NCBI GenBank assembly: GCA_020249025.1
Contig: JADCGM010000135.1
Coordinates: forward strand, 1-7,545
Length of the DNA: 7,545 nt
Direction: 5' to 3'
Source of the DNA: Alphaproteobacteria bacterium
GTDB taxonomy: Bacteria; Pseudomonadota; Alphaproteobacteria; Sphingomonadales; Sphingomonadaceae
A model generated the notes under the pieces. That model was not told where the DNA came from and did not search any database. It was given only the letters and a program-made list of their open reading frames with translations. The position numbers and the translations under genes were made by a program. This document shows, one piece after another, positions 1 through 7,545 of this stretch. Numbering within the stretch: the first letter of the stretch is position 1; every line of letters starts with the position of its first letter.

Positions 1-1236
1 CATGTGCGCATAGCCGGTGCCGTAGCCGCCGCTATGCTTGATGCGCACGAAATTGCCGTAGCCGCGATGATAGAAGGCGGCTTCAACGACGCCCGAGGCC
101 GCCGCCATGATCGGCGTGCCGTAACCGGCGGCGAAGTCGATGCCCTTGTGGAGCCGCGAATAGCCGAGGATCGGGTGCAGCCGCATGCCGAAGCCCGACG
201 ACAGCCGCGCTCCGTCGACCGGGGTGCGCATCAGACCCTTCTTGGCGCTCGATCCGTCGGGCAGGAAGAACTGGCCGTTGCCGCCGCCCCAGCGCATCAC
301 GGCCGCGTCCTTGCGCCCGTCGACGGCGGCATATAGCAGCCGGCCCATCTCGGTCTCGCCGGTCTCGGCGCGGCGATATTCGACGATAAGATCGAAGCGA
401 TCGCGCGAGCGGACGTCACGCTGGATATCGATGGCGTGGCCGAGCTGCTTCATCGCCTCGGCGACGATGTTGCCCGGCAGACCGGCGGCGCGCGCCGAGC
501 GATAGAGGCTCGATCCGACGGTCCCCGACACGCGCAGCGGCGTATCGTCGACGGCGATCGGGATGCGCTTGAGGACGAGAGCCCCTTCGGCGTTGCGGTT
601 GACCTCGAGCTTCAGGTCGAAGGCGGCGCGCAGCGACAGGCTTTCCAGCGGGCGCGGCATGCTCTTCGTTTCGCGGCGGCCGAGGACGAGATCGATCGCG
701 GTGCCGGGCTTGACGCTGCGCAGGTTGACTGCGCCGCCGAGCATCGAGGTCAGCGTCGCGACCTCGCCCGATCCGACGCCGGCGCGGCGCAGCGCACCGC
801 CGAGCGAATCCAAACGGCCCAACCGCGCCGTCACCTCGATCCGCGGCCGCTCCGGCGGCTCGGCGAGGCGCTTGACGCGGGCGGTCGGCGCGACGTCGAC
901 GCCGGTGGTTCCACCCAGCGCGAGCGGCTGGATGAGCGCGGCGTCGGCGAAAGCGACCTGGCTCGGCAGCAGCGCCGGCGGCACCTCGATGACCATCGGC
1001 GCGGGCAGGAAGGCGATCGTCGTGCCGGCCCAGAGCAGGCCGACGAGCGTGGCCGCGCCGCGCCACCAGGTCTTCGAACCGATGTCATGTCCGAGGTCGA
1101 CGACGAGATCGAGGTGATCGAGCTTGGAAAGGTCGATGCGGGCCTTGAGCGCCTCGAGCGACACACCAGCCGGGAACGGCCCCGCGATTGCGGCGGACCC
1201 ATCCCCCTGGAAGGCGCGCAGCGTCGGTTGGAACAC
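1..1236 (-). CDS. M23 (LytM-type) peptidoglycan endopeptidase, partial
   Basis: Probable zinc endopeptidase that cuts peptidoglycan cross-bridges in the periplasm. The 3' end lies outside the window, with 412 codons visible from the chosen start. Numbered from GTG 1236, a short cytoplasmic N-terminus contains DLVVDLGHDIGSKTWWRG (about 43-60). One membrane segment follows (about 60-77, GAATLVGLLWAGTTIAFL), then a long periplasmic region. The M23 domain begins with GFGMRLHPILGYSRLHKGID; its HxxxD zinc motif is H363/D367. YAHM, with the conserved histidine H411, ends at the window edge, so the family's C-terminal HxH ligands are not visible. The start is uncertain. GTG 1236 has a G-rich SD-like stretch. 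GTG 1260 overlaps a leader-ORF stop, and GTG 1164 has no clear SD. No in-frame ATG precedes the membrane segment. The family call is firm; the exact substrate bond is unknown. Confidence 0.9.
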   Translation of the reverse strand, partial: MFQPTLRAFQGDGSAAIAGPFPAGVSLEALKARIDLSKLDHLDLVVDLGHDIGSKTWWRGAATLVGLLWAGTTIAFLPAPMVIEVPPALLPSQVAFADAALIQPLALGGTTGVDVAPTARVKRLAEPPERPRIEVTARLGRLDSLGGALRRAGVGSGEVATLTSMLGGAVNLRSVKPGTAIDLVLGRRETKSMPRPLESLSLRAAFDLKLEVNRNAEGALVLKRIPIAVDDTPLRVSGTVGSSLYRSARAAGLPGNIVAEAMKQLGHAIDIQRDVRSRDRFDLIVEYRRAETGETEMGRLLYAAVDGRKDAAVMRWGGGNGQFFLPDGSSAKKGLMRTPVDGARLSSGFGMRLHPILGYSRLHKGIDFAAGYGTPIMAAASGVVEAAFYHRGYGNFVRIKHSGGYGTGYAHM

Positions 1237-1256
1237 GAACCCCCCGCCCGTCTCGA

Positions 1257-1409
1257 TCACGACCCAAAAAACGCGGGCGGTTCCCGCGTCCCCTCGGCGC
1301 GCAAACTGTCGGCGGGTCTGATTAATGTCAAATAAACGACAGGCCTGCGGGGCATCTTTGCGATGAGCCGACAGGCTGCATCGGCGACTTGAGTCCGGGG
1401 GCGAAACAT
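1257..1409 (-). CDS. Possible 50-codon leader ORF upstream of the M23 gene
   Basis: A small ORF starts with ATG at 1409, begins MFRPRTQVADAACRL and ends REPPAFFGS. Its TGA (1259-1257) overlaps GTG 1260 of the peptidase frame as GTGA, a typical translational-coupling arrangement. A GAGG(AAAG) Shine-Dalgarno-like stretch lies about 9 bases before the ATG, inside the loop of the 1403-1436 hairpin. The last codons cross the terminator-like stem and T run. Against it, the length is short, no family is recognised, and the best promoter lies inside the ORF, so a transcript from there would not carry its start. It may be chance in a GC-rich genome. Confidence 0.2.
   Translation of the reverse strand: MFRPRTQVADAACRLIAKMPRRPVVYLTLIRPADSLRAEGTREPPAFFGS
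1266..1289 (-). terminator. Intrinsic-terminator-like hairpin ahead of the M23 start
   Basis: On the minus strand, ACGCGGG (1289-1283) pairs perfectly with CCCGCGT (1277-1271) around a 5-base loop and runs into six Ts (1271-1266). There is no T run on the other strand, so it reads towards the M23 gene. It lies just upstream of the peptidase start and just downstream of the candidate promoter. It may be an attenuator, the terminator of an upstream minus-strand transcript, or a 5' stabilising hairpin. Confidence 0.5.
1303..1331 (-). promoter_or_regulatory. Candidate promoter for the M23 gene
   Basis: The minus strand carries a perfect -35 hexamer TTGACA (1331-1326), a 17-base spacer and CAGTTT (1308-1303) as a weak -10 that keeps only the A2 and T6 core positions. 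The surrounding bases are unusually AT-rich for this genome. Transcription would start near 1296, about 60 bases before GTG 1236. The spacing and consensus are seen in the sequence; activity is inferred. Confidence 0.45.
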
Positions 1410-1436
1410 GCGACTCTTTCCTCAGTCGCGCGTTTC
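1403..1436. repeat. Imperfect 13-base inverted repeat in the divergent gap
   Basis: GAAACATGCGACT (1403-1415) faces AGTCGCGCGTTTC (1424-1436) around an 8-base loop. Six inner and five outer pairs are perfect; one A-C mismatch and one G-T wobble lie between. It sits between two divergent genes. It could be an operator for a dimeric regulator or an RNA hairpin. I do not recognise the motif. Confidence 0.4.
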
Positions 1437-1502
1437 TGGGGGTGCGATGACGCGTTGCGAGTTCCGCTTGCTGACCGGGCACCCTGACACCATGTTGGGG
1501 TC

Positions 1503-4055
<2,553 letters not shown>

Positions 4056-4373
4056 TTGGTCTACGGTCCCGGTCTGCGCTTGGACAAATGGCTCTGGTAT
4101 GCGCGGCTTACGAAGTCGCGAAGCGATGCGCAGGAGCTGGCGGAAAGCCGGCACCTCCGCCTCGACGGTCGGGTGATCGAGCGGGCCTCCGCGCTCGTCA
4201 GACCCGGCCAGGTGTTGAGCTTCCCATGGAACGACCGGGTGAAAGTGGTGCGCGTCGAGGCGCTCACCGACCGCCGCGGTCCCTTCTCGGAGGCGCAATT
4301 TCTCTACACCGACCTCTCAATTCCCGCGCCGCGCGCACGGGAGCCGTTGACGGCCTGCGTTGCGCACGGCTAG
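4056..4373 (+). CDS. S4-domain RNA-binding protein, Hsp15 (HslR)-like
   Basis: A 105-residue protein with an S4 RNA-binding domain over about residues 8-65. RLDKWLWYARLTKSRSDAQE is the typical N-terminal S4 helix pair, and HLRLDGRVIERASALVRPGQ is the strand and turn part. Length and sequence fit the Hsp15 type, which in E. coli binds stalled 50S subunits carrying a peptidyl-tRNA; that role here is inferred by homology. The start is TTG at 4056, directly after the helicase TGA. A GAGGAGAG Shine-Dalgarno sits at 4043-4050 inside the helicase 3' end, and there is no ATG or GTG before the S4 motif. The abutting genes suggest translational coupling. The C-terminus after about residue 85 is short and shows no recognised motif. 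Confidence 0.88.
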   Translation: MVYGPGLRLDKWLWYARLTKSRSDAQELAESRHLRLDGRVIERASALVRPGQVLSFPWNDRVKVVRVEALTDRRGPFSEAQFLYTDLSIPAPRAREPLTACVAHG

Positions 4374-4411
4374 GCAGAGACGGGACGCCGAATTTCGGGA
4401 GGATTGCGCCG

Positions 4412-4753
4412 ATGACCTATGTCGTGACCGAGGCTTGCATCAAGTGCAAGTACATGGATTGCGTCGAGGTCTGCCCCGTAGACTGCTTCTACGAGGGCGA
4501 GAACATGGTCGTGATCAACCCCAACGAGTGCATCGATTGCGGCGTCTGCGAGCCGGAGTGCCCGGCCGAGGCGATCCTGCCCGACACCGAAGGCGGGCTC
4601 GAGAAGTGGCTGGAGCTCAACGCGACCTATTCGGCGCAGTGGCCCAACATCACCACGAAGGGCGCTTCGCCGGCCGACGCGGACAGCCACAAGGGTGAAG
4701 AGGGCAAGTTCGACAAGTACTTCTCGCCCAACCCCGGCACCGACGGCCAGTAG
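4412..4753 (+). CDS. fdxA: Seven-iron ferredoxin [3Fe-4S][4Fe-4S]
   Basis: A small, acidic, cytoplasmic electron carrier of 113 residues, close in sequence to Azotobacter-type ferredoxin I. By analogy to that protein, C9, C17 and C50 bind the 3Fe-4S cluster. C21, C40, C43 and C46 (CIDCGVCEPECP) bind the 4Fe-4S cluster. C12 and C25 are the extra conserved cysteines. The C-terminal extension after about residue 60 contains EKWLELNATYSAQWPNIT, typical of the alphaproteobacterial FdxA type. ATG 4412 has a strong GGGAGGA Shine-Dalgarno at 4397-4403. The gene follows the S4 gene by 38 bases without a terminator, so co-transcription with the helicase is likely. The redox partner cannot be read from this context. 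Confidence 0.96.
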   Translation: MTYVVTEACIKCKYMDCVEVCPVDCFYEGENMVVINPNECIDCGVCEPECPAEAILPDTEGGLEKWLELNATYSAQWPNITTKGASPADADSHKGEEGKFDKYFSPNPGTDGQ

Positions 4754-4763
4754 CCGCCGATCC

Positions 4764-4781
4764 CCGGCGGGCGACCGCCGG
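4764..4781 (+). terminator. GNRA-capped hairpin after fdxA
   Basis: CCGGCGG pairs perfectly with CCGCCGG around a GCGA tetraloop, 10 bases after the fdxA stop. No T run follows, so it is more likely an mRNA 3'-end stabiliser or processing barrier than a full intrinsic terminator. Confidence 0.4.
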
Positions 4782-4813
4782 ACAAGCTGATCCGGATTCG
4801 CGCAGAGTCGCAA

Positions 4814-4840
4814 CTGCGGCAACTTCGCCGTGGATTTTTT
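4814..4840 (+). terminator. Possible intrinsic terminator of the helicase-S4-fdxA operon
   Basis: CTGCGGC (4814-4820) can pair with GCCGTGG (4827-4833), including two G-U wobbles, around AACTTC. It is followed by A and six Ts. A second run of seven Ts comes after GCGG (4845-4851). The stem is moderate, so confidence is limited. Confidence 0.45.
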
Positions 4841-4857
4841 GCGGTTTTTTTGCTAGA
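4831..4857 (+). promoter_or_regulatory. Candidate carD promoter region
   Basis: The two T runs (4835-4840 and 4845-4851) are followed by GCTAGA at 4852-4857, similar to -10 elements I associate with alphaproteobacterial promoters. No good -35 at standard spacing is visible; TGGATT at 4831-4836 is the closest and sits at 15 bases. It is the most AT-rich spot upstream of carD. If correct, the leader is about 165 bases. Confidence 0.3.
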
Positions 4858-4867
4858 GACTCGGGAA

Positions 4868-5006
4868 CCGCCGCCCGTCTTGGGTGCGGCGGCGTGGTGT
4901 CGCTCGCTCCCGTTTCCGGAGCGTGCAGGAGATTCGTCCACTCATCTGATCGGCCCGGCGCGGCGCTCCGGGCAGGTCCATGGTTTGCCCTCACGCCCCG
5001 GGCGAA
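4868..5006 (+). promoter_or_regulatory. Hairpin-rich 5' leader of carD
   Basis: Four successive potential hairpins lie between the candidate promoter and carD. CCGCCGC (4868-4874) pairs with GCGGCGG (4886-4892). CGCTCC (4905-4910) pairs with GGAGCG (4918-4923). GCCCGG (4953-4958) pairs with CCGGGC (4968-4973). TTTGCCC (4984-4990) pairs with GGGCGAA (5000-5006) with one wobble. The Shine-Dalgarno AAAAGGA (5015-5021) stays free. GC-rich DNA forms such hairpins by chance, so a regulatory role is unproven. No known riboswitch class is recognised. Confidence 0.25.
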
Positions 5007-5028
5007 CAGACAAGAAAAGGATCAAGGC

Positions 5029-5538
5029 ATGGCAGCAGCCAAGGCACTCGGCTTCGTCGTCGGCGACTATGTTGTTTATCCCAAGCATGGCGTCGGCCGT
5101 GTCATGGAGATCCAGTCGTCGGAGATCGCCGGGACCAAGCTGGAGCTTTACGTGCTCCGCTTCGAGAAGGAGCGGATGACGCTTCGCGTCCCGACCAACA
5201 AGGTCGAGGCGGTCGGCATGCGGAAACTGTCGAGCCAGGCGACCCTGCTCGAGGCGCTGACCACCCTCAAGGGCAAACCCAAGATCAAGCGCACCATGTG
5301 GTCGCGCCGCGCGCAGGAGTATGAGGCGAAGATCAACTCGGGCGACCTCGTGTCGATCGCCGAGGTGGTCCGCGACCTCCACCGCGCCGAGGACCAGCCG
5401 GAGCAGAGCTACTCCGAGCGCCAGATCTACGAGGCCGCCGTCGGCCGCCTCGCCCGCGAGCTCGCCGCGATGGAGAACATCGACGAGCCGGCCGCGCAGA
5501 AGAAGATCGAACAGGTCCTGATGAAGGCGGCTGCGTAA
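5029..5538 (+). CDS. carD: CarD/CdnL-family RNA polymerase-binding transcription regulator
   Basis: A 169-residue protein that, by family knowledge, binds the RNA polymerase beta subunit and stabilises open promoter complexes, notably at rRNA promoters. The N-terminal Tudor-like polymerase-interaction domain spans about residues 9-65, with VGDYVVYPKHGVGRV at 11-25 and RVPTNKVEAVGMRKL at 53-67. The C-terminal helical DNA-binding domain covers about 70-165. W91 in KRTMWSRRAQEYEAKI matches the conserved tryptophan that wedges into the minor groove at the upstream edge of the bubble. ATG 5029 was chosen because AAAAGGA lies 7 bases upstream and the domain begins right after it. The frame is open further upstream, but that part has no family similarity. 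The gene has its own leader and a strong terminator, so it is probably a separate transcription unit. Confidence 0.95.
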   Translation: MAAAKALGFVVGDYVVYPKHGVGRVMEIQSSEIAGTKLELYVLRFEKERMTLRVPTNKVEAVGMRKLSSQATLLEALTTLKGKPKIKRTMWSRRAQEYEAKINSGDLVSIAEVVRDLHRAEDQPEQSYSERQIYEAAVGRLARELAAMENIDEPAAQKKIEQVLMKAAA

Positions 5539-5562
5539 GCAGACGGGTTCGCAGAACTGAGG

Positions 5563-5594
5563 AAGGGCCGCACCGGAAACGGGCGGCCCTTTTT
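5563..5594 (+). terminator. Intrinsic terminator of carD
   Basis: AAGGGCCGC (5563-5571) pairs perfectly over 9 bases with GCGGCCCTT (5583-5591). An inner CCG/CGG stem is capped by a GAAA tetraloop, and five Ts (5590-5594) follow. It begins 24 bases after the carD stop and is a textbook rho-independent terminator. Confidence 0.9.
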
Positions 5595-5652
5595 CGTTGC
5601 CGCCCCTCCTGCGGTGAGCGTGTCCCCGGAGAAAGCGCCACGTCCTGAAACA

Positions 5653-5779
5653 CCCCCACCCTTACCCTCCCCCGGTTCGGGGGCGGGGGAAGGAGGCGCT
5701 GCGCCAGGTTCGACAGCGCCGGACTAAACTCAGCGGTTGTGTCCCCCGCCCCCGAACCGGGGGAGGGTAAGGGTGGGGG
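5653..5779. repeat. Palindromic REP/BIME-like element, 38-base perfect arms
   Basis: The 38 bases 5653-5690 are the exact reverse complement of 5742-5779, separated by a 51-base spacer. Each arm has an inner small hairpin (five Cs, GGTTC, five Gs in the left arm), the usual build of bacterial REP units. The spacer holds another hairpin, GGCGCTG (5695-5701) with CAGCGCC (5714-5720). The arms are G/C homopolymer-rich, unlike the neighbouring genes. The element fills the gap between convergent carD and rplQ, after both terminators. No ORF or transposase is present. I recall similar GC-rich intergenic repeats in sphingomonads, but copy number could not be tested. Confidence 0.85.
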
Positions 5780-5850
5780 GCGGCCCGGATGTGGCGCTTC
5801 GTTCTGGGACGCCCGCCCCTGCCCCGCATGCAAGGGGAGAGGAGGCAACG

Positions 5851-5879
5851 AAAAAGGGGCCGCCGTTGCCGGCAGCCCC
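5851..5879 (-). terminator. Intrinsic terminator of rplQ / alpha operon
   Basis: On the minus strand GGGGCTGCC (5879-5871) pairs with GGCGGCCCC (5864-5856), with one G-U wobble, around a 6-base loop. Five Ts (5855-5851) follow. It starts about 30 bases after the rplQ stop. Confidence 0.88.
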
Positions 5880-5907
5880 TGTTTCTGTCCCGAACGGAAC
5901 GAGTGGC

Positions 5908-6327
5908 TTACGCCGCCTCGTCCATGTCGACGGTGTCGACCGGGCCGCTGTCCTGGCCCTTGGCCGAGACGTCGCGGTCGACGAATTCGATGATCGCCAT
6001 CGCGGCGGCGTCCGAGGCGCGGAAGCCGGCCTTGAGGACGCGGACATAGCCGCCCTGACGCGACGCGTAACGCGCGGCGAGAACGTCGAACAGCTTCACC
6101 AGCTGCGCATCGTCCTGCAGGCGGGCGTGCGCGAGACGGCGATTGGACAGGCCGCCCTTCTTGGCGAGCGTCACCAGCTTCTCGACGTAGGGGCGAAGCT
6201 CCTTCGCCTTCGGCAGCGTCGTGGTGATCTGCTCGTGCTTGATCAGCGCCGAGGCCATGTTCTTGAGCATGGCGAGACGATGGCTGGTGGTCCGGCCGAG
6301 CTTCCTGTGGGCGTTACGGTGACGCAT
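5908..6327 (-). CDS. rplQ: 50S ribosomal protein L17
   Basis: Ribosomal protein L17 is a structural protein of the large subunit. The 139-residue product shows the family signature from its first residues, MRHRNAHRKLGRTTSHRLAM, then NMASALIKHEQITTTLPKAK and ELRPYVEKLVTLAKKGGLSN. The conserved core ends with VRVLKAGFRASDAAAMAIIE (about 95-114). An acidic tail of about 20 residues ending DTVDMDEAA follows, making it a little longer than the 127-residue E. coli protein. ATG 6327 is preceded by a purine-rich AGAAAGAAAAGA stretch, a weak Shine-Dalgarno. It lies downstream of rpoA on the same strand, as at the end of the bacterial alpha operon, and ends in its own terminator. Confidence 0.98.
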   Translation of the reverse strand: MRHRNAHRKLGRTTSHRLAMLKNMASALIKHEQITTTLPKAKELRPYVEKLVTLAKKGGLSNRRLAHARLQDDAQLVKLFDVLAARYASRQGGYVRVLKAGFRASDAAAMAIIEFVDRDVSAKGQDSGPVDTVDMDEAA

Positions 6328-6555
6328 GGTCTTTTCTTTCTTCGTTCGTCCACGGGCCGTGTCAGGTACCCGAGGCCACGCCCGGCAGGTGGGCGCATGG
6401 TGGGTTGAAAGCCTGCCTACTCAACTCCGTGACGTCGGTCGGGCCTCTGCCGCGCCAAAGCCGCAGCGGCGGCCCGCCGGCCGGCGCTTGGCCGTCTCGG
6501 CGGCGATGCGGCAAACGCCTTGGCGTTCTCCACGATCGACGCCGTGCGGCCGGCG
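6328..6555 (-). other. Long rpoA-rplQ spacer, no gene recognised
   Basis: These 228 bases separate the rpoA stop from the rplQ start. They hold a potential 6-bp hairpin, GGCAGG (6384-6389) with CCTGCC (6412-6417), and a small GCCGC/GCGGC hairpin nearer rpoA. I see no clear promoter, no terminator with a T run and no credible ORF. It is probably a transcribed intercistronic leader of rplQ, which may carry a processing site. Confidence 0.4.
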
Positions 6556-7545
6556 CTAGTATTCCTGCTCCAGCTTCTTCGCGAGCTCTTCGATGTTCTC
6601 CGGCGGCCAGCCCGGGATTTCCATGCCCAGGCGCAGGCCCATGCCGGCGAGAACTTCCTTGATCTCGTTGAGGCTCTTGCGGCCGAAGTTCGGCGTGCGG
6701 AGCATCTCGGCCTCGGTCTTCTGAACGAGGTCGCCGATATAGATGATGTTGTCGTTCTTGAGGCAGTTGGCGCTGCGCACCGACAGCTCGAGCTCGTCGA
6801 CCTTCTTCAGCAGGAAGCGGTTGATCTGCGTGCCCGAGGCGTCCTCGACGACATTGGCCGGGGCGCCGGCGGCGGCCGCGACCGGCGCGCTGGCGACCTG
6901 CGGCTCGTCGAAGTTGACGAACAGCTGCAGCTGGTCCTGCAGGATGCGCGCGGCATAAGCGAGCGCGTCCTCCGGCGTGACGGTGCCGTCGGTCTCGATC
7001 GTCATGTTGAGCTTGTCGTAATCAAGCTCCTGGCCGACGCGGGTGTTCTCGACCTTGTAGGCGACCTGACGGACCGGCGAGTAGAGCGCATCGACCGGGA
7101 TGAGGCCGATCGGCGCATCGGCCGGACGGTTGGCCGAGGCCGGGACGTAGCCCTTACCGGTGTCGACGGTCAGCTCCATGTTGAGCGTCGCGCCCTGATC
7201 GAGCGTGCAGATCACGAGATCCGGGTTGAGGATCTCGATGTCGCCGGTCGTCTGGATCTGGCCGGCGGTGACCTCGCCCGGGCCGGTCGCCGTCAGGTGC
7301 AGGCGCTTGGCGCCGTCGCCCTGGTAGCGGATCGCGACCTGCTTCACGTTCAGGACGATGTCGGTGACGTCCTCACGGACGCCCGACAGCGACGAGAACT
7401 CGTGCAGCACGCCGTCGATCTTGATCGCGGTGACCGCCGCGCCCTGGAGCGACGACAGCAGCACCCGGCGCAGCGAGTTGCCGAGCGTCAGACCGAAGCC
7501 GCGCTCCAGCGGCTCGGCGACGAAGGTCGCCTTGCGCTTGGCGTC
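6556..7545 (-). CDS. rpoA: RNA polymerase alpha subunit, 5' end outside window
   Basis: The alpha subunit of DNA-directed RNA polymerase nucleates core assembly and contacts upstream DNA and activators. The visible 329 codons begin at DAKRKATFVAEPLERGFGLT, which matches about residue 22 of the E. coli protein, so roughly 20-25 N-terminal residues lie to the right of the window. The N-terminal dimerisation domain is clear in GNSLRRVLLSSLQGAAVT and DGVLHEFSSLSGVREDVTDI. A linker rich in Ala/Pro (about codons 195-225 of the visible part) leads to the C-terminal domain. There, LSVRSANCLKNDNIIYIGDL contains the DNA-binding arginine equivalent to E. coli R265 (codon 6777-6775), followed by RTPNFGRKSLNEIKEVL. 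The stop is TAG. It is intact in the visible part, with no unusual feature. Confidence 0.98.
   Translation of the reverse strand, partial: DAKRKATFVAEPLERGFGLTLGNSLRRVLLSSLQGAAVTAIKIDGVLHEFSSLSGVREDVTDIVLNVKQVAIRYQGDGAKRLHLTATGPGEVTAGQIQTTGDIEILNPDLVICTLDQGATLNMELTVDTGKGYVPASANRPADAPIGLIPVDALYSPVRQVAYKVENTRVGQELDYDKLNMTIETDGTVTPEDALAYAARILQDQLQLFVNFDEPQVASAPVAAAAGAPANVVEDASGTQINRFLLKKVDELELSVRSANCLKNDNIIYIGDLVQKTEAEMLRTPNFGRKSLNEIKEVLAGMGLRLGMEIPGWPPENIEELAKKLEQEY

Noticed and set aside
436..1335. Plus-strand open frames opposite the M23 peptidase gene
   Set aside because: The minus-strand frame gives a coherent M23 protein with a membrane segment and the HxxxD motif. The plus-strand frames are Arg/Ala-rich shadows.
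4894..5028. N-terminal extension of the carD frame
   Set aside because: The frame is open, but the translation has no CarD-family similarity and lies over the hairpin-rich leader. ATG 5029 has a good ribosome-binding site.
5737..6408. Plus-strand open frame opposite rplQ
   Set aside because: It begins inside the palindromic repeat and mirrors rplQ. It has no domain and no ribosome-binding site of note.
6417..6533. GTG-started 38-codon minus-strand ORF in the rpoA-rplQ spacer
   Set aside because: It is Ala/Arg-rich and has no clear Shine-Dalgarno and no recognised similarity. It is expected by chance in GC-rich DNA.

Overview
The window looks like an ordinary chromosomal segment of a GC-rich alphaproteobacterium, most likely a sphingomonad. 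This rests on a Suv3-type helicase, an S4 protein, a 7Fe ferredoxin and a CarD regulator in a row, the alpha-operon end rpoA-rplQ, and an M23 peptidase whose N-terminal region resembles sphingomonad homologues as I remember them. No database search was possible, so the genus is inference.

Left part (1-1502): the 5' portion of a membrane-anchored M23 (LytM-type) peptidoglycan endopeptidase gene lies on the minus strand and runs off the left edge. It is divergent from the helicase gene. The roughly 240-base gap between them holds a good minus-strand TTGACA promoter candidate, an intrinsic-terminator-like hairpin just before the peptidase start, an imperfect 13-base inverted repeat, and a possible 50-codon leader ORF whose TGA overlaps a GTG.

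Middle part (1503-4753): a tight plus-strand operon encodes a Suv3-like superfamily 2 RNA helicase (850 aa), an abutting S4-domain Hsp15-like RNA-binding protein (105 aa, TTG start), and a seven-iron ferredoxin FdxA (113 aa). A T-rich stretch with a possible terminator follows. Next comes carD (169 aa), an RNA-polymerase-binding regulator with a long, hairpin-rich leader and a textbook terminator.

Right part (5596-7545): the gap between convergent carD and rplQ is filled by a GC-rich palindromic element with 38-base perfect arms. Each arm carries a canonical G-quadruplex motif, and weaker mirror symmetry reaches towards both terminators. On the minus strand follow rplQ (ribosomal protein L17) and the 3' 329 codons of rpoA (RNA polymerase alpha subunit), with an unusually long 228-base spacer between them.

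The genes are core functions: cell wall, RNA metabolism, electron transfer, transcription and ribosome. I see no phage, transposase, CRISPR, tRNA, rRNA or defence system. The most unusual material is intergenic: the palindrome between carD and rplQ, and the leader of the peptidase gene.
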